Of a stretch of 64,000 nucleotides of DNA, positions 18,754 through 26,121 are shown piece after piece. Below the pieces are notes generated by a model. The model saw only the letters and a program-made list of their open reading frames with translations, did no database searches and was not told the DNA's origin. How positions within the stretch are numbered: the first letter of the stretch is position 1; each line of letters starts with the position of its first letter. Position numbers and translations under genes: made by a program. The stretch lies in contig CAVZOP010000009.1 of the NCBI GenBank assembly GCA_963776935.1, forward strand, positions 248,001-312,000. Direction: 5' to 3'. This stretch comes from JALOLG01 sp963776935. Lineage in GTDB: Bacteria; Actinomycetota; Acidimicrobiia; Acidimicrobiales; Ilumatobacteraceae.

Positions 18754-19371
18754 GACTTGGCCTCCATCGGGGCACGCAACCGGCGGTCGGTCGAGGCGAC
18801 GAGGTGCCGCAGCAGCGCCGACGGGTCGATGTCGTCGGGATCGAGCAGCCACTGGTACCCGATCCCTCTGAGTGCCCCGACGACCGCCGCGCCCTCTGCC
18901 TTGGGGCTGGTGCCGGCGACCACGGACCCGTCGCGCACGCCCCGGCGTACGAAGCTCGCCATGTCGGCCCGCATCGTTCGATGGAACTCGACGAAGTGGG
19001 CGCGCAGTTCCGGGACCTGACCGAGCGCTTCGAACTGCAGGGCGTAGAGCGTCCGCAGCGCGGCGAGGGTCGCGCTCCGATTGCACACGGATGGCGTCGA
19101 GGTTGAGCAACAGCCCGTCGAGACCGCTCTTGCCGACGGTGTGCGGCTCGACGTTGCGGGCGTTCCACACGGTGGTGATGCGATCGACGAGCGCTTCGAC
19201 GAGCTCGCCCTTCGACCCGAAGCGCGCGGTCACCAGCCCGCGGCTGTAGCCGGCGCGCTGTCCGACCGCAGCGAGCGTCATCGCCGCGTACCCGCCCTCG
19301 CTGATCAATTCGCCGGCGGCGTCGAGCAGGCGCCGCGTCGAGAGGCTGGACCGCTCCATCTGGCGGTTCAC
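18750..19371 (-). CDS. TetR family regulator, apparent frameshift
   Basis: Repressor-type DNA-binding protein. The N-terminal helix-turn-helix reads STRRLLDAAGELISEGGYAA and LAAVGQRAGYSRGLVTARFG. The ligand-binding half resumes one base off near 19084 with RSATLAALRTLYALQFEALG and ends at RAPMEAKS, about 206 residues when repaired. GTG 19371 overlaps the MaoC stop by GTGA. Sitting inside the operon it probably controls, it is the best candidate to bind the dyad at 20377-20398 between the two divergent promoters, with an acyl-CoA as effector (inference). Confidence 0.84.
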
Positions 19372-19871
19372 GGGATCGCCGACCAGTGTGAGCGCCGTTT
19401 GATCAGGACCGTCCGGCTGCCTTCGAACACGACGCGGTCGTCGTCGATGAGGCCCCAGTGGTGGAAGCGGACGACGCCGGCATCGTCTCGAGCGTCGGCC
19501 GGGCGGCACTCGAGCACCTCCGTGTACGAGTACAGCGTGTCACCGACGTGGACGGGACCACTGAACCGCAACCCACCGCACGCCAGCTCGGCGAGCGCCT
19601 GCTCGGCGGTGTCCTGGCTCGCCAGGCCGAACACGATCGAGGCGGTGACGAGCCCGAACACGATCCGCCCAGTGCCGAGCGGGCTGTCGCGCATCGTGTG
19701 GTCGTTCCAGTGGCCCTCGGCGGTGTTCATCACGAGCTTGGTCACCAAGTTGTTCTCGACGTCGCTGATCGTTGCGCCACGCGTGTGGCGAAGTCGCTGG
19801 CCGACGCTGAAGTCCTCGAAGTACCCACCGCTGCCAGCCAGTGCGGCGCCGTCGAACGGAACGGTGCTCAC
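19368..19871 (-). CDS. MaoC-like hydratase/dehydratase 2
   Basis: Hot-dog fold enoyl-CoA hydratase-like protein, 167 residues. Readable features are GGYFEDFSVGQRLRHTRGAT, the helix region NTAEGHWNDHTMRDSPLGTG, and the C-terminal strand GPVHVGDTLYSYTEVLE. It resembles mesaconyl-/itaconyl-CoA hydratase type MaoC proteins in its long N-terminal segment. The GTG start and stop are both in 4-base GTGA overlaps with neighbours. Being paired with a second MaoC gene, the two may form a heteromer, as in split MaoC enzymes. Confidence 0.85.
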   Translation of the reverse strand: MSTVPFDGAALAGSGGYFEDFSVGQRLRHTRGATISDVENNLVTKLVMNTAEGHWNDHTMRDSPLGTGRIVFGLVTASIVFGLASQDTAEQALAELACGGLRFSGPVHVGDTLYSYTEVLECRPADARDDAGVVRFHHWGLIDDDRVVFEGSRTVLIKRRSHWSAIP

Positions 19872-20356
19872 GACTGCGACCGTGCCGCCACGAGGTTGGT
19901 GCGGACGAAGTCGACGACGAGCTCGCCCGCTTGGTCGAATGCCTCGGTGTGCCAGCTGACGATGCCGCCCGGGCGGCTGTTGGACGGGCGCGTCGCGGTC
20001 ACCGTGGATCTGGCGGTCAGGGTGTCGCCCGGGTAGAGCGGGCGATGGAACGTGCAGTCCTCGAGGCCGAGGAACGCCCCTCCATATTCGCTGAGATCCT
20101 CGACCGACATGCCGACGACGGTGCAGAGCACCAGCATCGGATGGACGACGGCGTCGCGGTGGCCGTGTGACATGGCGTACGGGACGTTGAGGTACATCGG
20201 GAGCCAGCAGCACATCGACGTCGAGAACAACGTGTTGTCGGCGGCGCTGATCGTGCGGCCCCAGTGGTGAACGAACACGTCGCCGACCTCGAACTCCTCG
20301 AAGGCCCGGCCACGAGGCACTGGCTCGAAGGACGCACGATCGAACGGCACCGTCAC
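19868..20356 (-). CDS. MaoC-like hydratase/dehydratase 1
   Basis: Hot-dog fold protein of about 160 residues, first gene of the MaoC-MaoC-TetR-SDR-lyase operon. It reads GRAFEEFEVGDVFVHHWGRT and SAADNTLFSTSM (usual position of the catalytic Asp), with LDCTFHRPLYPGDT-type strands later (GLEDCTFHRPLYPGDTLTA). The start may be GTG 20356, 8 bases after a TAACGT -10 hexamer (leaderless), or GTG 20350, which has GGGAG at proper spacing. The partner is MaoC 2. Likely substrate: an unsaturated branched or dicarboxylic acyl-CoA (inference). Confidence 0.84.
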   Translation of the reverse strand: MTVPFDRASFEPVPRGRAFEEFEVGDVFVHHWGRTISAADNTLFSTSMCCWLPMYLNVPYAMSHGHRDAVVHPMLVLCTVVGMSVEDLSEYGGAFLGLEDCTFHRPLYPGDTLTARSTVTATRPSNSRPGGIVSWHTEAFDQAGELVVDFVRTNLVAARSQS

Positions 20357-20364
20357 TCCCGACG

Positions 20365-20416
20365 ACGTTAGTGGAGTTACTTGTTGGTTGACAAGCAAAT
20401 GTCGGTGGCGGACAAT
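20365..20416. promoter_or_regulatory. Divergent back-to-back promoters sharing one -35 region
   Basis: Plus strand: TTGACA (20388-20393), 17-bp spacer, GACAAT (20411-20416), then 7 bases to the ATG at 20424 of the acyl-CoA dehydrogenase, so the transcript should be leaderless. Minus strand: TTGTCA (20394-20389), 18-bp spacer, TAACGT (20370-20365), then 8 bases to GTG 20356 of MaoC 1. The two -35 hexamers overlap in TTGACAA, so only one polymerase can bind at a time. Confidence 0.7.
20377..20398. promoter_or_regulatory. Dyad operator, likely TetR site
   Basis: The inverted repeat TTaCTTGT-N6-ACAAGcAA (core CTTGT 20380-20384, ACAAG 20391-20395) covers both -35 boxes of the divergent promoters. 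Size and position are typical of a TetR operator. The TetR gene at 18750-19371 is in the left operon. Binding is inferred. Confidence 0.6.
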
Positions 20417-20423
20417 GTGGTGG

Positions 20424-21638
20424 ATGGCCCTCCTCCCCGCCGCGCCGGCCTCCCTGCCGAGCGCGTACGTCACCGACGAGCGCCTGGCGATGCGGGATGC
20501 GGTCCGTACCTTCGCGATGAACGTGGTCCTCCCTGCCGCCAACGAGCTCGATCCGCAGCACGGCCTGATCCCCCAGGACCTGGTGAGCACGATGGCCGAG
20601 ATGGGGTTGTTCGGCATCCTCGTGCCCGAGCAGTACGGCGGCCTCGGCCTCGGCCTCGTCGAGTACTGCATGGTGACCGAGGAGCTGGCCCGGGCATGGA
20701 TGAGCGTCGCCAGCATCATCGCCAGGGGCAACGGCTTGATCGCCGGCTTCAGTGCCGCTCAGCGCGAGGAGATCCTGCCGCGTGTCGTGCGTGGCGAGTA
20801 CCTGGGCGCGTTCGCGCTCAGCGAGCCCGACGCCGGCTCCGACATCGCGTCGATCCGCACCCGTGCCGAGCGCGACGGTGACGAGTGGGTGATCACCGGG
20901 CAGAAGATGTGGTGCACGTACGCCGACCAGGCCGACTACCTGATCGTCGTGGCTCGAACGACGCCTTACGACCCACACCACCGGCACGCCGGCATCCGGC
21001 GCTTCTACGTGCCGAAGGAGCGCGGCAGTTTCCCACCCGGAGTCGTCGGCACGCCGATCCGAAAGATCGGCTACTTCGGCTGGCAGACGTGGGAGCTGTC
21101 GATCGACGGTCTGCGCGTGCCCGCCGACAACCTGCTCGCTCGCGAGCACACCGGGCGCGACGACACCGAGGGCTTCCGCGAGGTGTCGCGCACGCTGACC
21201 GAGGCGCGGGTGCACACCGGTGCCCGGGCGATCGGGCTGGCCCGCGGCGCGCTCGAGGATTCGGTCGCCTATTGCCAGCAGCGGCGCCAGTTCGACCGGC
21301 CGATCGGTGACTTCCAGGCGCTGCGGTTCAAGGTCGCCCAGATGGCCGCCGAGATCGAGGCTTGCCGGGCGCTCATGTACCAGGTCGCGGCCGACGCCGA
21401 CGCCGGCGTCACCGTCGACCACCAGGCGTCGATGCTCAAGCTCCTCGCCAGCGAGATGGCCGAGCGCGTCACGAGCGAAGGTGTGCAGATCCACGGCGGC
21501 GCCGGGTACACCACCGACTTCGCCGTCGAGCGGCACTGGCGTGATGCACGTTTGACGAAGATCTTCGAGGGCACGTCCGAGATCCAGCTGCGGATCGTGT
21601 CGGACCGTTACCTCCCGCGGCCGACGCCACCGGTCTGA
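20424..21638 (+). CDS. Acyl-CoA dehydrogenase
   Basis: FAD-dependent acyl-CoA dehydrogenase, 404 residues from ATG 20424. Features: QDLVSTMAEMGLFGILVPEQYGG, ALSEPDAGSDIASIRT, KMWCTYADQADYLIV, the C-terminal helical domain, and KIFEGTSEIQLRIVSDRYL with the catalytic Glu. An upstream in-frame ATG was rejected because it lies within the -35 region; ATG 20424 is 7 bases after the -10, so translation is leaderless. It is divergent from the MaoC operon and co-regulated with it through one dyad. The 3' end overlaps the convergent CoA ligase by 31 bases. Confidence 0.93.
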   Translation: MALLPAAPASLPSAYVTDERLAMRDAVRTFAMNVVLPAANELDPQHGLIPQDLVSTMAEMGLFGILVPEQYGGLGLGLVEYCMVTEELARAWMSVASIIARGNGLIAGFSAAQREEILPRVVRGEYLGAFALSEPDAGSDIASIRTRAERDGDEWVITGQKMWCTYADQADYLIVVARTTPYDPHHRHAGIRRFYVPKERGSFPPGVVGTPIRKIGYFGWQTWELSIDGLRVPADNLLAREHTGRDDTEGFREVSRTLTEARVHTGARAIGLARGALEDSVAYCQQRRQFDRPIGDFQALRFKVAQMAAEIEACRALMYQVAADADAGVTVDHQASMLKLLASEMAERVTSEGVQIHGGAGYTTDFAVERHWRDARLTKIFEGTSEIQLRIVSDRYLPRPTPPV

Positions 21639-23176
21639 CCGAGGCGCTCGACGAGCAGCGTCTTGAGGATCTTGCCGTTCGCGTTGCGGGGGAGCGCATC
21701 GACGATGACCACGTCTTTGGGTGTCTTCACCGCTCCGAGGCGACTGCGGACGAAACGCAACAGGTCGTCGATGTCGACTCCCGCCCCCGACGCCGGCTCG
21801 ATCACGGCCACGATCCGTTCGCCCCAATCGGGGTCCGGCAGCCCGATCACCGCCGACTCGTGCAGCTCGGGGCGCTCCGCGAGCACGCCTTCGATCTCGG
21901 CGGGATACACGTTGAACCCACCTGTGATGATCATGTCCTTGAGGCGGCCGACGATCGTGAGGTACCCCTCCGGATCGAGCGTGCCGAGGTCCCCGGTGCG
22001 GTGCCAGCCGTCGATCCTCGTGGCCGACGTGGCGACCTCGTCGTCGAGATAGCCGTCCATCACGAAGTTGCCGCGCACGACGATCTCGCCGACCTCGCCG
22101 GGAGCCACGTCGATGCCGGAGTCGTCGACGGTGCGGATGTCGCAGAATCGGGTGGCCCGACCGCAACTCGCCATCCTTGCGTCGGTGACGAACTCGCCGT
22201 CGACGAGGTACTCGTCGGGCCGCATCGCGCTGATGTGCATCGGCGCTTCGGTCTGGCCGTAGTTCTGGGCGACGACCGGCCCGAACGTGTTGATCGCCCG
22301 CTTCAGCAGCTCGACGGGCACTGGCGACGCGCCGACCGCCACGCGCCGCAGACTCGATGTGTCCGTCGAAGCGGCCGCGGGGTGGGCGAGCAGACGGTTG
22401 AGCATCGTCGTCGGGAGCACCATCGTCGTGACGCGATGACGTTCGATCGCGGCGAGCACGGCGCCCGGCTCGAACTGCGGCAACACGACCGTCGTGCCAC
22501 CCGCCGCCATGACGCCCAGGCACACCCGACCCGAGACGTGCGTGAGCGGCGCCGCGGCGAGGAACACCGGGTCGGCATCGTCGAGCAGGTCGACGAAGTT
22601 GCCGGCGATCGCGGACAGCGTGCGGTAGCTGTAGCACACGCCCTTGGCGACGCCCGTGGTGCCACCGGTCGCGAACACCGCGGCGAGGTCGTCGGGGGCC
22701 GGTTCCGTGAGCACCGCCCCTTCGTCGTGGGCGGTGGCCCATTCGAGCAACGTCGGGCGGGCGCGCCCAGGCCCTTCATCGAGAGCGACTGTCTCGGCGA
22801 GGGTGGTGGCTTGGCCCCGGATCTGGGCGAGCGCGTCGGTGAACTCGGAGTGGTAGATCAACACGTCGGTGCGGAATCGCCGGCACAGCGCGGCGATGGC
22901 GTCGATCGAATCCCTCGGGTTGAGCGGGATCCACGTCGCCCCGGACCGGATGATGCCGAGTGTCGCCACCATCGTCAGCAGGTGGTTCGGGCCGAGCACG
23001 GCGACGCGGTTCCCGCGGCCGAGCCCCACACCGGCCAGACCACGGGCGACGACCGACGACATCCGGTCGACGTCGCCATGGGTCAGCACGTCGTCGTCGA
23101 GGACGAGGCTGGCCCGCTCCGGCCGGCGCCGGGTGGCCGCCGCGATCCGCTGGAGGAGCGGCGGGGATTCGATCAC
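21608..23176 (-). CDS. AMP-binding acyl-CoA ligase
   Basis: ANL-superfamily acid:CoA ligase, 522 residues and intact. Motifs: VFATGGTTGVAKGVCYSY (P-loop, with ATGGTT instead of the usual TSGTT), QNYGQTEAPM, GWHRTGDLGTLD, GFNVYPAEIEGVL and the catalytic lysine in NGKILKTLLVERLG. The start at 23176 overlaps the metallo-beta-lactamase stop by ATGA, so the two are coupled. Together with the adjacent dehydrogenase, hydratases and lyase it likely feeds an acid into a beta-oxidation-like route. The substrate is unknown. Confidence 0.92.
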   Translation of the reverse strand: MIESPPLLQRIAAATRRRPERASLVLDDDVLTHGDVDRMSSVVARGLAGVGLGRGNRVAVLGPNHLLTMVATLGIIRSGATWIPLNPRDSIDAIAALCRRFRTDVLIYHSEFTDALAQIRGQATTLAETVALDEGPGRARPTLLEWATAHDEGAVLTEPAPDDLAAVFATGGTTGVAKGVCYSYRTLSAIAGNFVDLLDDADPVFLAAAPLTHVSGRVCLGVMAAGGTTVVLPQFEPGAVLAAIERHRVTTMVLPTTMLNRLLAHPAAASTDTSSLRRVAVGASPVPVELLKRAINTFGPVVAQNYGQTEAPMHISAMRPDEYLVDGEFVTDARMASCGRATRFCDIRTVDDSGIDVAPGEVGEIVVRGNFVMDGYLDDEVATSATRIDGWHRTGDLGTLDPEGYLTIVGRLKDMIITGGFNVYPAEIEGVLAERPELHESAVIGLPDPDWGERIVAVIEPASGAGVDIDDLLRFVRSRLGAVKTPKDVVIVDALPRNANGKILKTLLVERLGQTGGVGRGR

Positions 23177-23973
23177 GGCACCGTCCAGCGGCGCGCCACT
23201 GACGTGGTGATCAAACGTCCGAGGGTGAGGCCAGGGAAGTGGGCGCCGCCGACCTCAGCCCCGTCGAGCTCGCGGCTGACCCGCTCGCGGGTCTGGGCGG
23301 CGAGGACGGGGTCGACGTCGCCGATCGCCGCCCACTCGTCCTCGATGAGCTCGACCGGGCAGTGGACCACGTCCCCGATGAGCACGACCCGACGGTCGCC
23401 GTCGCTGAGCACGAACATCGTGCTGCCCGGCGTGTGTCCCGGTGCGAGCAGGGCGTCGATCCCCGGCAGGACGGTCCCGTCGGAGTCGAACGTCGCCAAC
23501 CGGTCGCCGAGGGGGCCGACGCGGGCAGGCAACAGCCGTGCCGACAGGCCGTTGGCCGGATCGCTGAACCAGGCGAGATCGGCCGCCGCACAGAGCACGG
23601 TCGCGTTGGCGAACGTCGGTCGACCGTCGGTGGCGAGCCAACCGGTGTGGTCGTAGTGGAGATGCGTGAGCAGCACGTCGGTCACCTCGTCGGGACCGAC
23701 GCCGACTGCGGCCAACGAGCCCACGAGGTCTCCGGGCGGGATGAAGTCGTCGCCGCCGGGCCCGCTCCCGCAGTCGACGAGCACGACTCGGTCACCGAGC
23801 GGTCCACCGCGCAGGAGGAACCCACCGAAGCCGAGTCGGAGCTTTCCGTCCTCGAGCAGGTCGGGATGTCGCATCCAGTCGTCACCGGACGTGCCGCGCC
23901 CACCCTTCCAACGGAACCATGGATGCGTCGGCTCGGCCACGACCTCGCAGTCGACGACCGGGTCGATACGCAT
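23173..23973 (-). CDS. Metallo-beta-lactamase fold hydrolase
   Basis: MBL-fold protein, 266 residues. The zinc motif LLTHLHYDHTG (HxHxDH) is near residue 110, with further ligands in APGHTPGSTMF and GDVVHCPVEL. It resembles lactonase/quinoprotein-type MBL proteins such as AttM/AhlD-like enzymes. The start ATG 23973 has a TACCGT -10 hexamer ending 6 bases upstream, so it can be transcribed as a leaderless message although the preceding gene ends only 14 bases before. Coupled to the CoA ligase. It may hydrolyse a lactone or thioester intermediate (inference). Confidence 0.88.
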   Translation of the reverse strand: MRIDPVVDCEVVAEPTHPWFRWKGGRGTSGDDWMRHPDLLEDGKLRLGFGGFLLRGGPLGDRVVLVDCGSGPGGDDFIPPGDLVGSLAAVGVGPDEVTDVLLTHLHYDHTGWLATDGRPTFANATVLCAAADLAWFSDPANGLSARLLPARVGPLGDRLATFDSDGTVLPGIDALLAPGHTPGSTMFVLSDGDRRVVLIGDVVHCPVELIEDEWAAIGDVDPVLAAQTRERVSRELDGAEVGGAHFPGLTLGRLITTSVARRWTVP

Positions 23974-23979
23974 CGGGCA

Positions 23980-23985
23980 ACGGTA
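23980..23985 (-). promoter_or_regulatory. TACCGT -10 element, leaderless
   Basis: TACCGT on the minus strand ends 6 bases before ATG 23973 of the MBL gene, in the 14-base gap after the preceding gene's stop. The -35 is not clear. Confidence 0.45.
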
Positions 23986-23987
23986 GT

Positions 23988-24557
23988 TCAGGTGATTCGC
24001 AGGGCGCCGGTGCGGCCGGGCCGCGGATCGAGGGTGAGCACCGTGAGACCCGCTTCCGTCGCCAGACGGGCGAAGTCGTCCGTGGCGCTCGGCGGCGTCT
24101 CGCCCTCGGTCGGCCGCACCGTGATCGCGACGATCGCCTCGTCGTGACCGGCGACTTCGCGTGCCCGTTCGAGGATCAGACCGTTGGCGACGAGGTACCA
24201 CTCCGGTTCCTCGTCCATGTCGAGGGTGGTGACCGTCGAGTCGGGGGAGGTGTCGGCGGTGTCGAGCACCTGGCGGTACAACTCCACCCACGCCGGATCG
24301 GATCCTGCCACGGACGCGGCGAGGAACTCTTCGGCAGGCAGCGGCAAGACGACGTGGGTCGCGATGCCGCGGCGCTGCGCCTCGGCGAGGATGATGAGAT
24401 CGGCGCCGTTGGCGGCCGCCGACACGACCGACGACGGCTGGAGATCGCCGAGCGCCCTGGCGAGGACCGTCGTGACCCGGCCGATCTGAGCAGCCGGGAA
24501 GCGTGGCTCGGGCCGATCGTCGGCGTCGATCCGGTTGCCGGCGTGGGCGAGCAGCAC
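23988..24557 (-). CDS. Small SLOG-like (Rossmann) protein, unknown function
   Basis: A 189-residue protein without a firm assignment. It starts LLAHAGNRIDADDRPEPRFP. A Rossmann-like core follows, with SSVVSAAANGADLIILAEAQRRGIATHVVLPLPAEEF. The layout recalls the SLOG/LOG-DprA-like nucleotide-sensing domain that elsewhere precedes TPR or cyclase-like modules; here it stands alone. GTG 24557 lies 6 bases after TAGGGT, indicating a leaderless start. It is in line with the MBL and CoA ligase genes, but a link to their pathway is only positional. Confidence 0.6.
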   Translation of the reverse strand: MLLAHAGNRIDADDRPEPRFPAAQIGRVTTVLARALGDLQPSSVVSAAANGADLIILAEAQRRGIATHVVLPLPAEEFLAASVAGSDPAWVELYRQVLDTADTSPDSTVTTLDMDEEPEWYLVANGLILERAREVAGHDEAIVAITVRPTEGETPPSATDDFARLATEAGLTVLTLDPRPGRTGALRIT

Positions 24558-24563
24558 CGCTGC

Positions 24564-24569
24564 ACCCTA
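24564..24569 (-). promoter_or_regulatory. TAGGGT -10 element, leaderless
   Basis: TAGGGT on the minus strand ends 6 bases before GTG 24557. The divergent intergenic region upstream holds two nested dyads (24611-24658). Confidence 0.45.
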
Positions 24570-24610
24570 TTGCCCCGACCCGCTGGCGCGCCCGCTGGGT
24601 CAGCCGAGAC

Positions 24611-24658
24611 GTGACGTGTCGCACAGTGAGTGCACGTCACCGCAGGTCACGTGCGGTG
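24611..24658. promoter_or_regulatory. Nested dyads in a divergent intergenic region
   Basis: GTGACGTG (24611-24618) and CACGTCAC (24633-24640) form perfect 8-bp arms with a 14-base spacer. Overlapping them, CACCGCA (24638-24644) and TGCGGTG (24652-24658) form 7-bp arms with a 7-base spacer. The region separates the minus-strand SLOG-like gene and the plus-strand hydrolase, so regulator sites are likelier than a terminator. No cognate regulator can be named. Confidence 0.5.
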
Positions 24659-24764
24659 TGACGCTCGGCTCACCAGACCGCTGACTTTTGCGAGCACAAC
24701 GAGATAGAAAGTAAGCACAGAAGGTCGGCGGCGAGAGCCGACGGCAGACGGAGGACGAACGCGA

Positions 24765-25793
24765 ATGACCGAGAACGGCACCACAACATTGTCGGGGACG
24801 TCGATCGCACCATTGTCAGGAGCAATGCCCCGACCGACCGTGACCGACGGTGGCGCCGGATGGCGGAGCGTCGAACTGATCGGACGCGGCATCACGTTCG
24901 CCCTCGACCAACCCGGTCCGTCGCCGGAATCGCCGGCGGTGGTGCTGATGCACGGGCTCACGGCGACCGGTTCGCTCAACTGGGCGGCGACGATCGCCGC
25001 CCTGAAGGAGCGCTACCGGGTGATCGCCCTCGACCATCGCGGCCACGGGCGGGGGATCCGCAGCGACGACGCCTTCACGCTCGAGGACTGCGCCGACGAC
25101 GCGGTAGCGCTCATGGACGCACTCGGTGTGCCGAAGGCGATCTTCGTCGGGTACTCGATGGGTGGCCCGATCGCCCAGCTGGTCTGGCGCCGCCACCGCG
25201 AACGGGTTGCCGGTCTCGTGTTGTGCGCCACCGCGGCCGACTTCACCACGACCCCCGAGCACTGGCGCCTCGTCCAGGCACTCGAGAAAGTTCGACGAGT
25301 GGCCTACGTGATCCCGCGGCCGATTCGACTGCGTGTGGCGCGTCCAATCGTCGGTGGGCTGGTCTCCGATCCCGAGCTGAGGAACGAGGTCTTCGCGGCG
25401 GTGAGCAGCCACGAGGAGCGAGCCATCCACGAGGCCGAGCGAGCGATCCGTCGATTCCAGTCGACGAGTTGGATCGGCGAGGTCGACGTGCCGGTGGTGG
25501 TCGTCGTGACGAGACGCGACCGCATCGTGCGACCCGCGTTGCAATGGCAGCTGGCAGAGCTGATCCCCGGCGCGCGCACGATCGAGATCGACGCCGCCCA
25601 TCTGGCGGCTTTCACGAAACCCGACCTCGTCGCCAACGCGGTCGCCTCAGCGTGCGACGCGATCGCGCGACCGCACGCCCCGGCGTCGCGACGCCGGTTC
25701 GGCGAACGTCTCAGGCAGCTCTTCCGTGGGCGGCGACGACGGCGCGCCTCGCGCGGTCGAAGACCGGCGCTAGTCACCCATCGTCGTACTTGA
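24765..25793 (+). CDS. Alpha/beta hydrolase
   Basis: Serine hydrolase of the alpha/beta fold, 342 residues. The oxyanion region is VVLMHGLTATG, then IALDHRGHGRG, the nucleophile elbow VGYSMGG (Ser near residue 128), a late acid in VVTRRDRIV, and His in DAAHLAAFTKPD. The C-terminal approximately 40 residues are strongly basic (FGERLRQLFRGRRRRR), beyond the catalytic domain, and could bind acidic lipid or nucleic acid. ATG 24765 follows GGAGGACGAACGCGA. It stands alone; the 3' end overlaps the convergent dodecin gene by 20 bases. Confidence 0.87.
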   Translation: MTENGTTTLSGTSIAPLSGAMPRPTVTDGGAGWRSVELIGRGITFALDQPGPSPESPAVVLMHGLTATGSLNWAATIAALKERYRVIALDHRGHGRGIRSDDAFTLEDCADDAVALMDALGVPKAIFVGYSMGGPIAQLVWRRHRERVAGLVLCATAADFTTTPEHWRLVQALEKVRRVAYVIPRPIRLRVARPIVGGLVSDPELRNEVFAAVSSHEERAIHEAERAIRRFQSTSWIGEVDVPVVVVVTRRDRIVRPALQWQLAELIPGARTIEIDAAHLAAFTKPDLVANAVASACDAIARPHAPASRRRFGERLRQLFRGRRRRRASRGRRPALVTHRRT

Positions 25794-25980
25794 ACGAGAT
25801 CCGCAACTTCGTGCGGAACGTCGCGCCGCCGGCGTCGTCGAGGTCGAGGTCCTGCTCGACCACTTCGGCAACGCGCAGGTTGCGGATCGTCTCGCGGGCC
25901 TTCCTGACCGCCGTCAGGCCGGCGTCCTCCCACGACTCGCTACTCGTCCCGATGATCTCGACGACCTTGTACACACTCAT
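25774..25980 (-). CDS. Dodecin family flavin-binding protein
   Basis: A 68-residue dodecin: MSVYKVVEIIGTSSESWEDA, then VRKARETIRNLRVAEVVEQD and the final strand TFRTKLRISFKYD. The Trp (W17 region) that sandwiches the flavin is present. Dodecins form dodecameric shells storing riboflavin/FMN or CoA. A very strong ribosome site (GAGGAGGAGG) precedes ATG 25980, and a 9-bp GC hairpin lies just upstream of that site. Expressed alone. Confidence 0.93.
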   Translation of the reverse strand: MSVYKVVEIIGTSSESWEDAGLTAVRKARETIRNLRVAEVVEQDLDLDDAGGATFRTKLRISFKYDDG

Positions 25981-26001
25981 GGCGCGATACCTCCTCCTCG
26001 A

Positions 26002-26025
26002 CCGCGCGCCGCTCGGGGCGCGCGG
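26002..26025 (-). terminator. Strong GC hairpin before the dodecin ribosome site
   Basis: CCGCGCGCC (26002-26010) and GGCGCGCGG (26017-26025), 9-bp perfect arms with a 6-base loop, lie between the upstream reductase stop and the dodecin Shine-Dalgarno. A second stem, GGCAA/TTGCC at 26024-26040, shares two bases with it and so competes. It could be the reductase terminator or a 5' leader structure. Confidence 0.45.
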
Positions 26026-26121
26026 CAACGAAGTATTGCCGATGGTGACGTCGCCGAATTCGCGTTGGGCTCATGCAGCGGAACCGACGGCGACGAGCGG
26101 TTCGGCGATCGGCTCGGCCGA

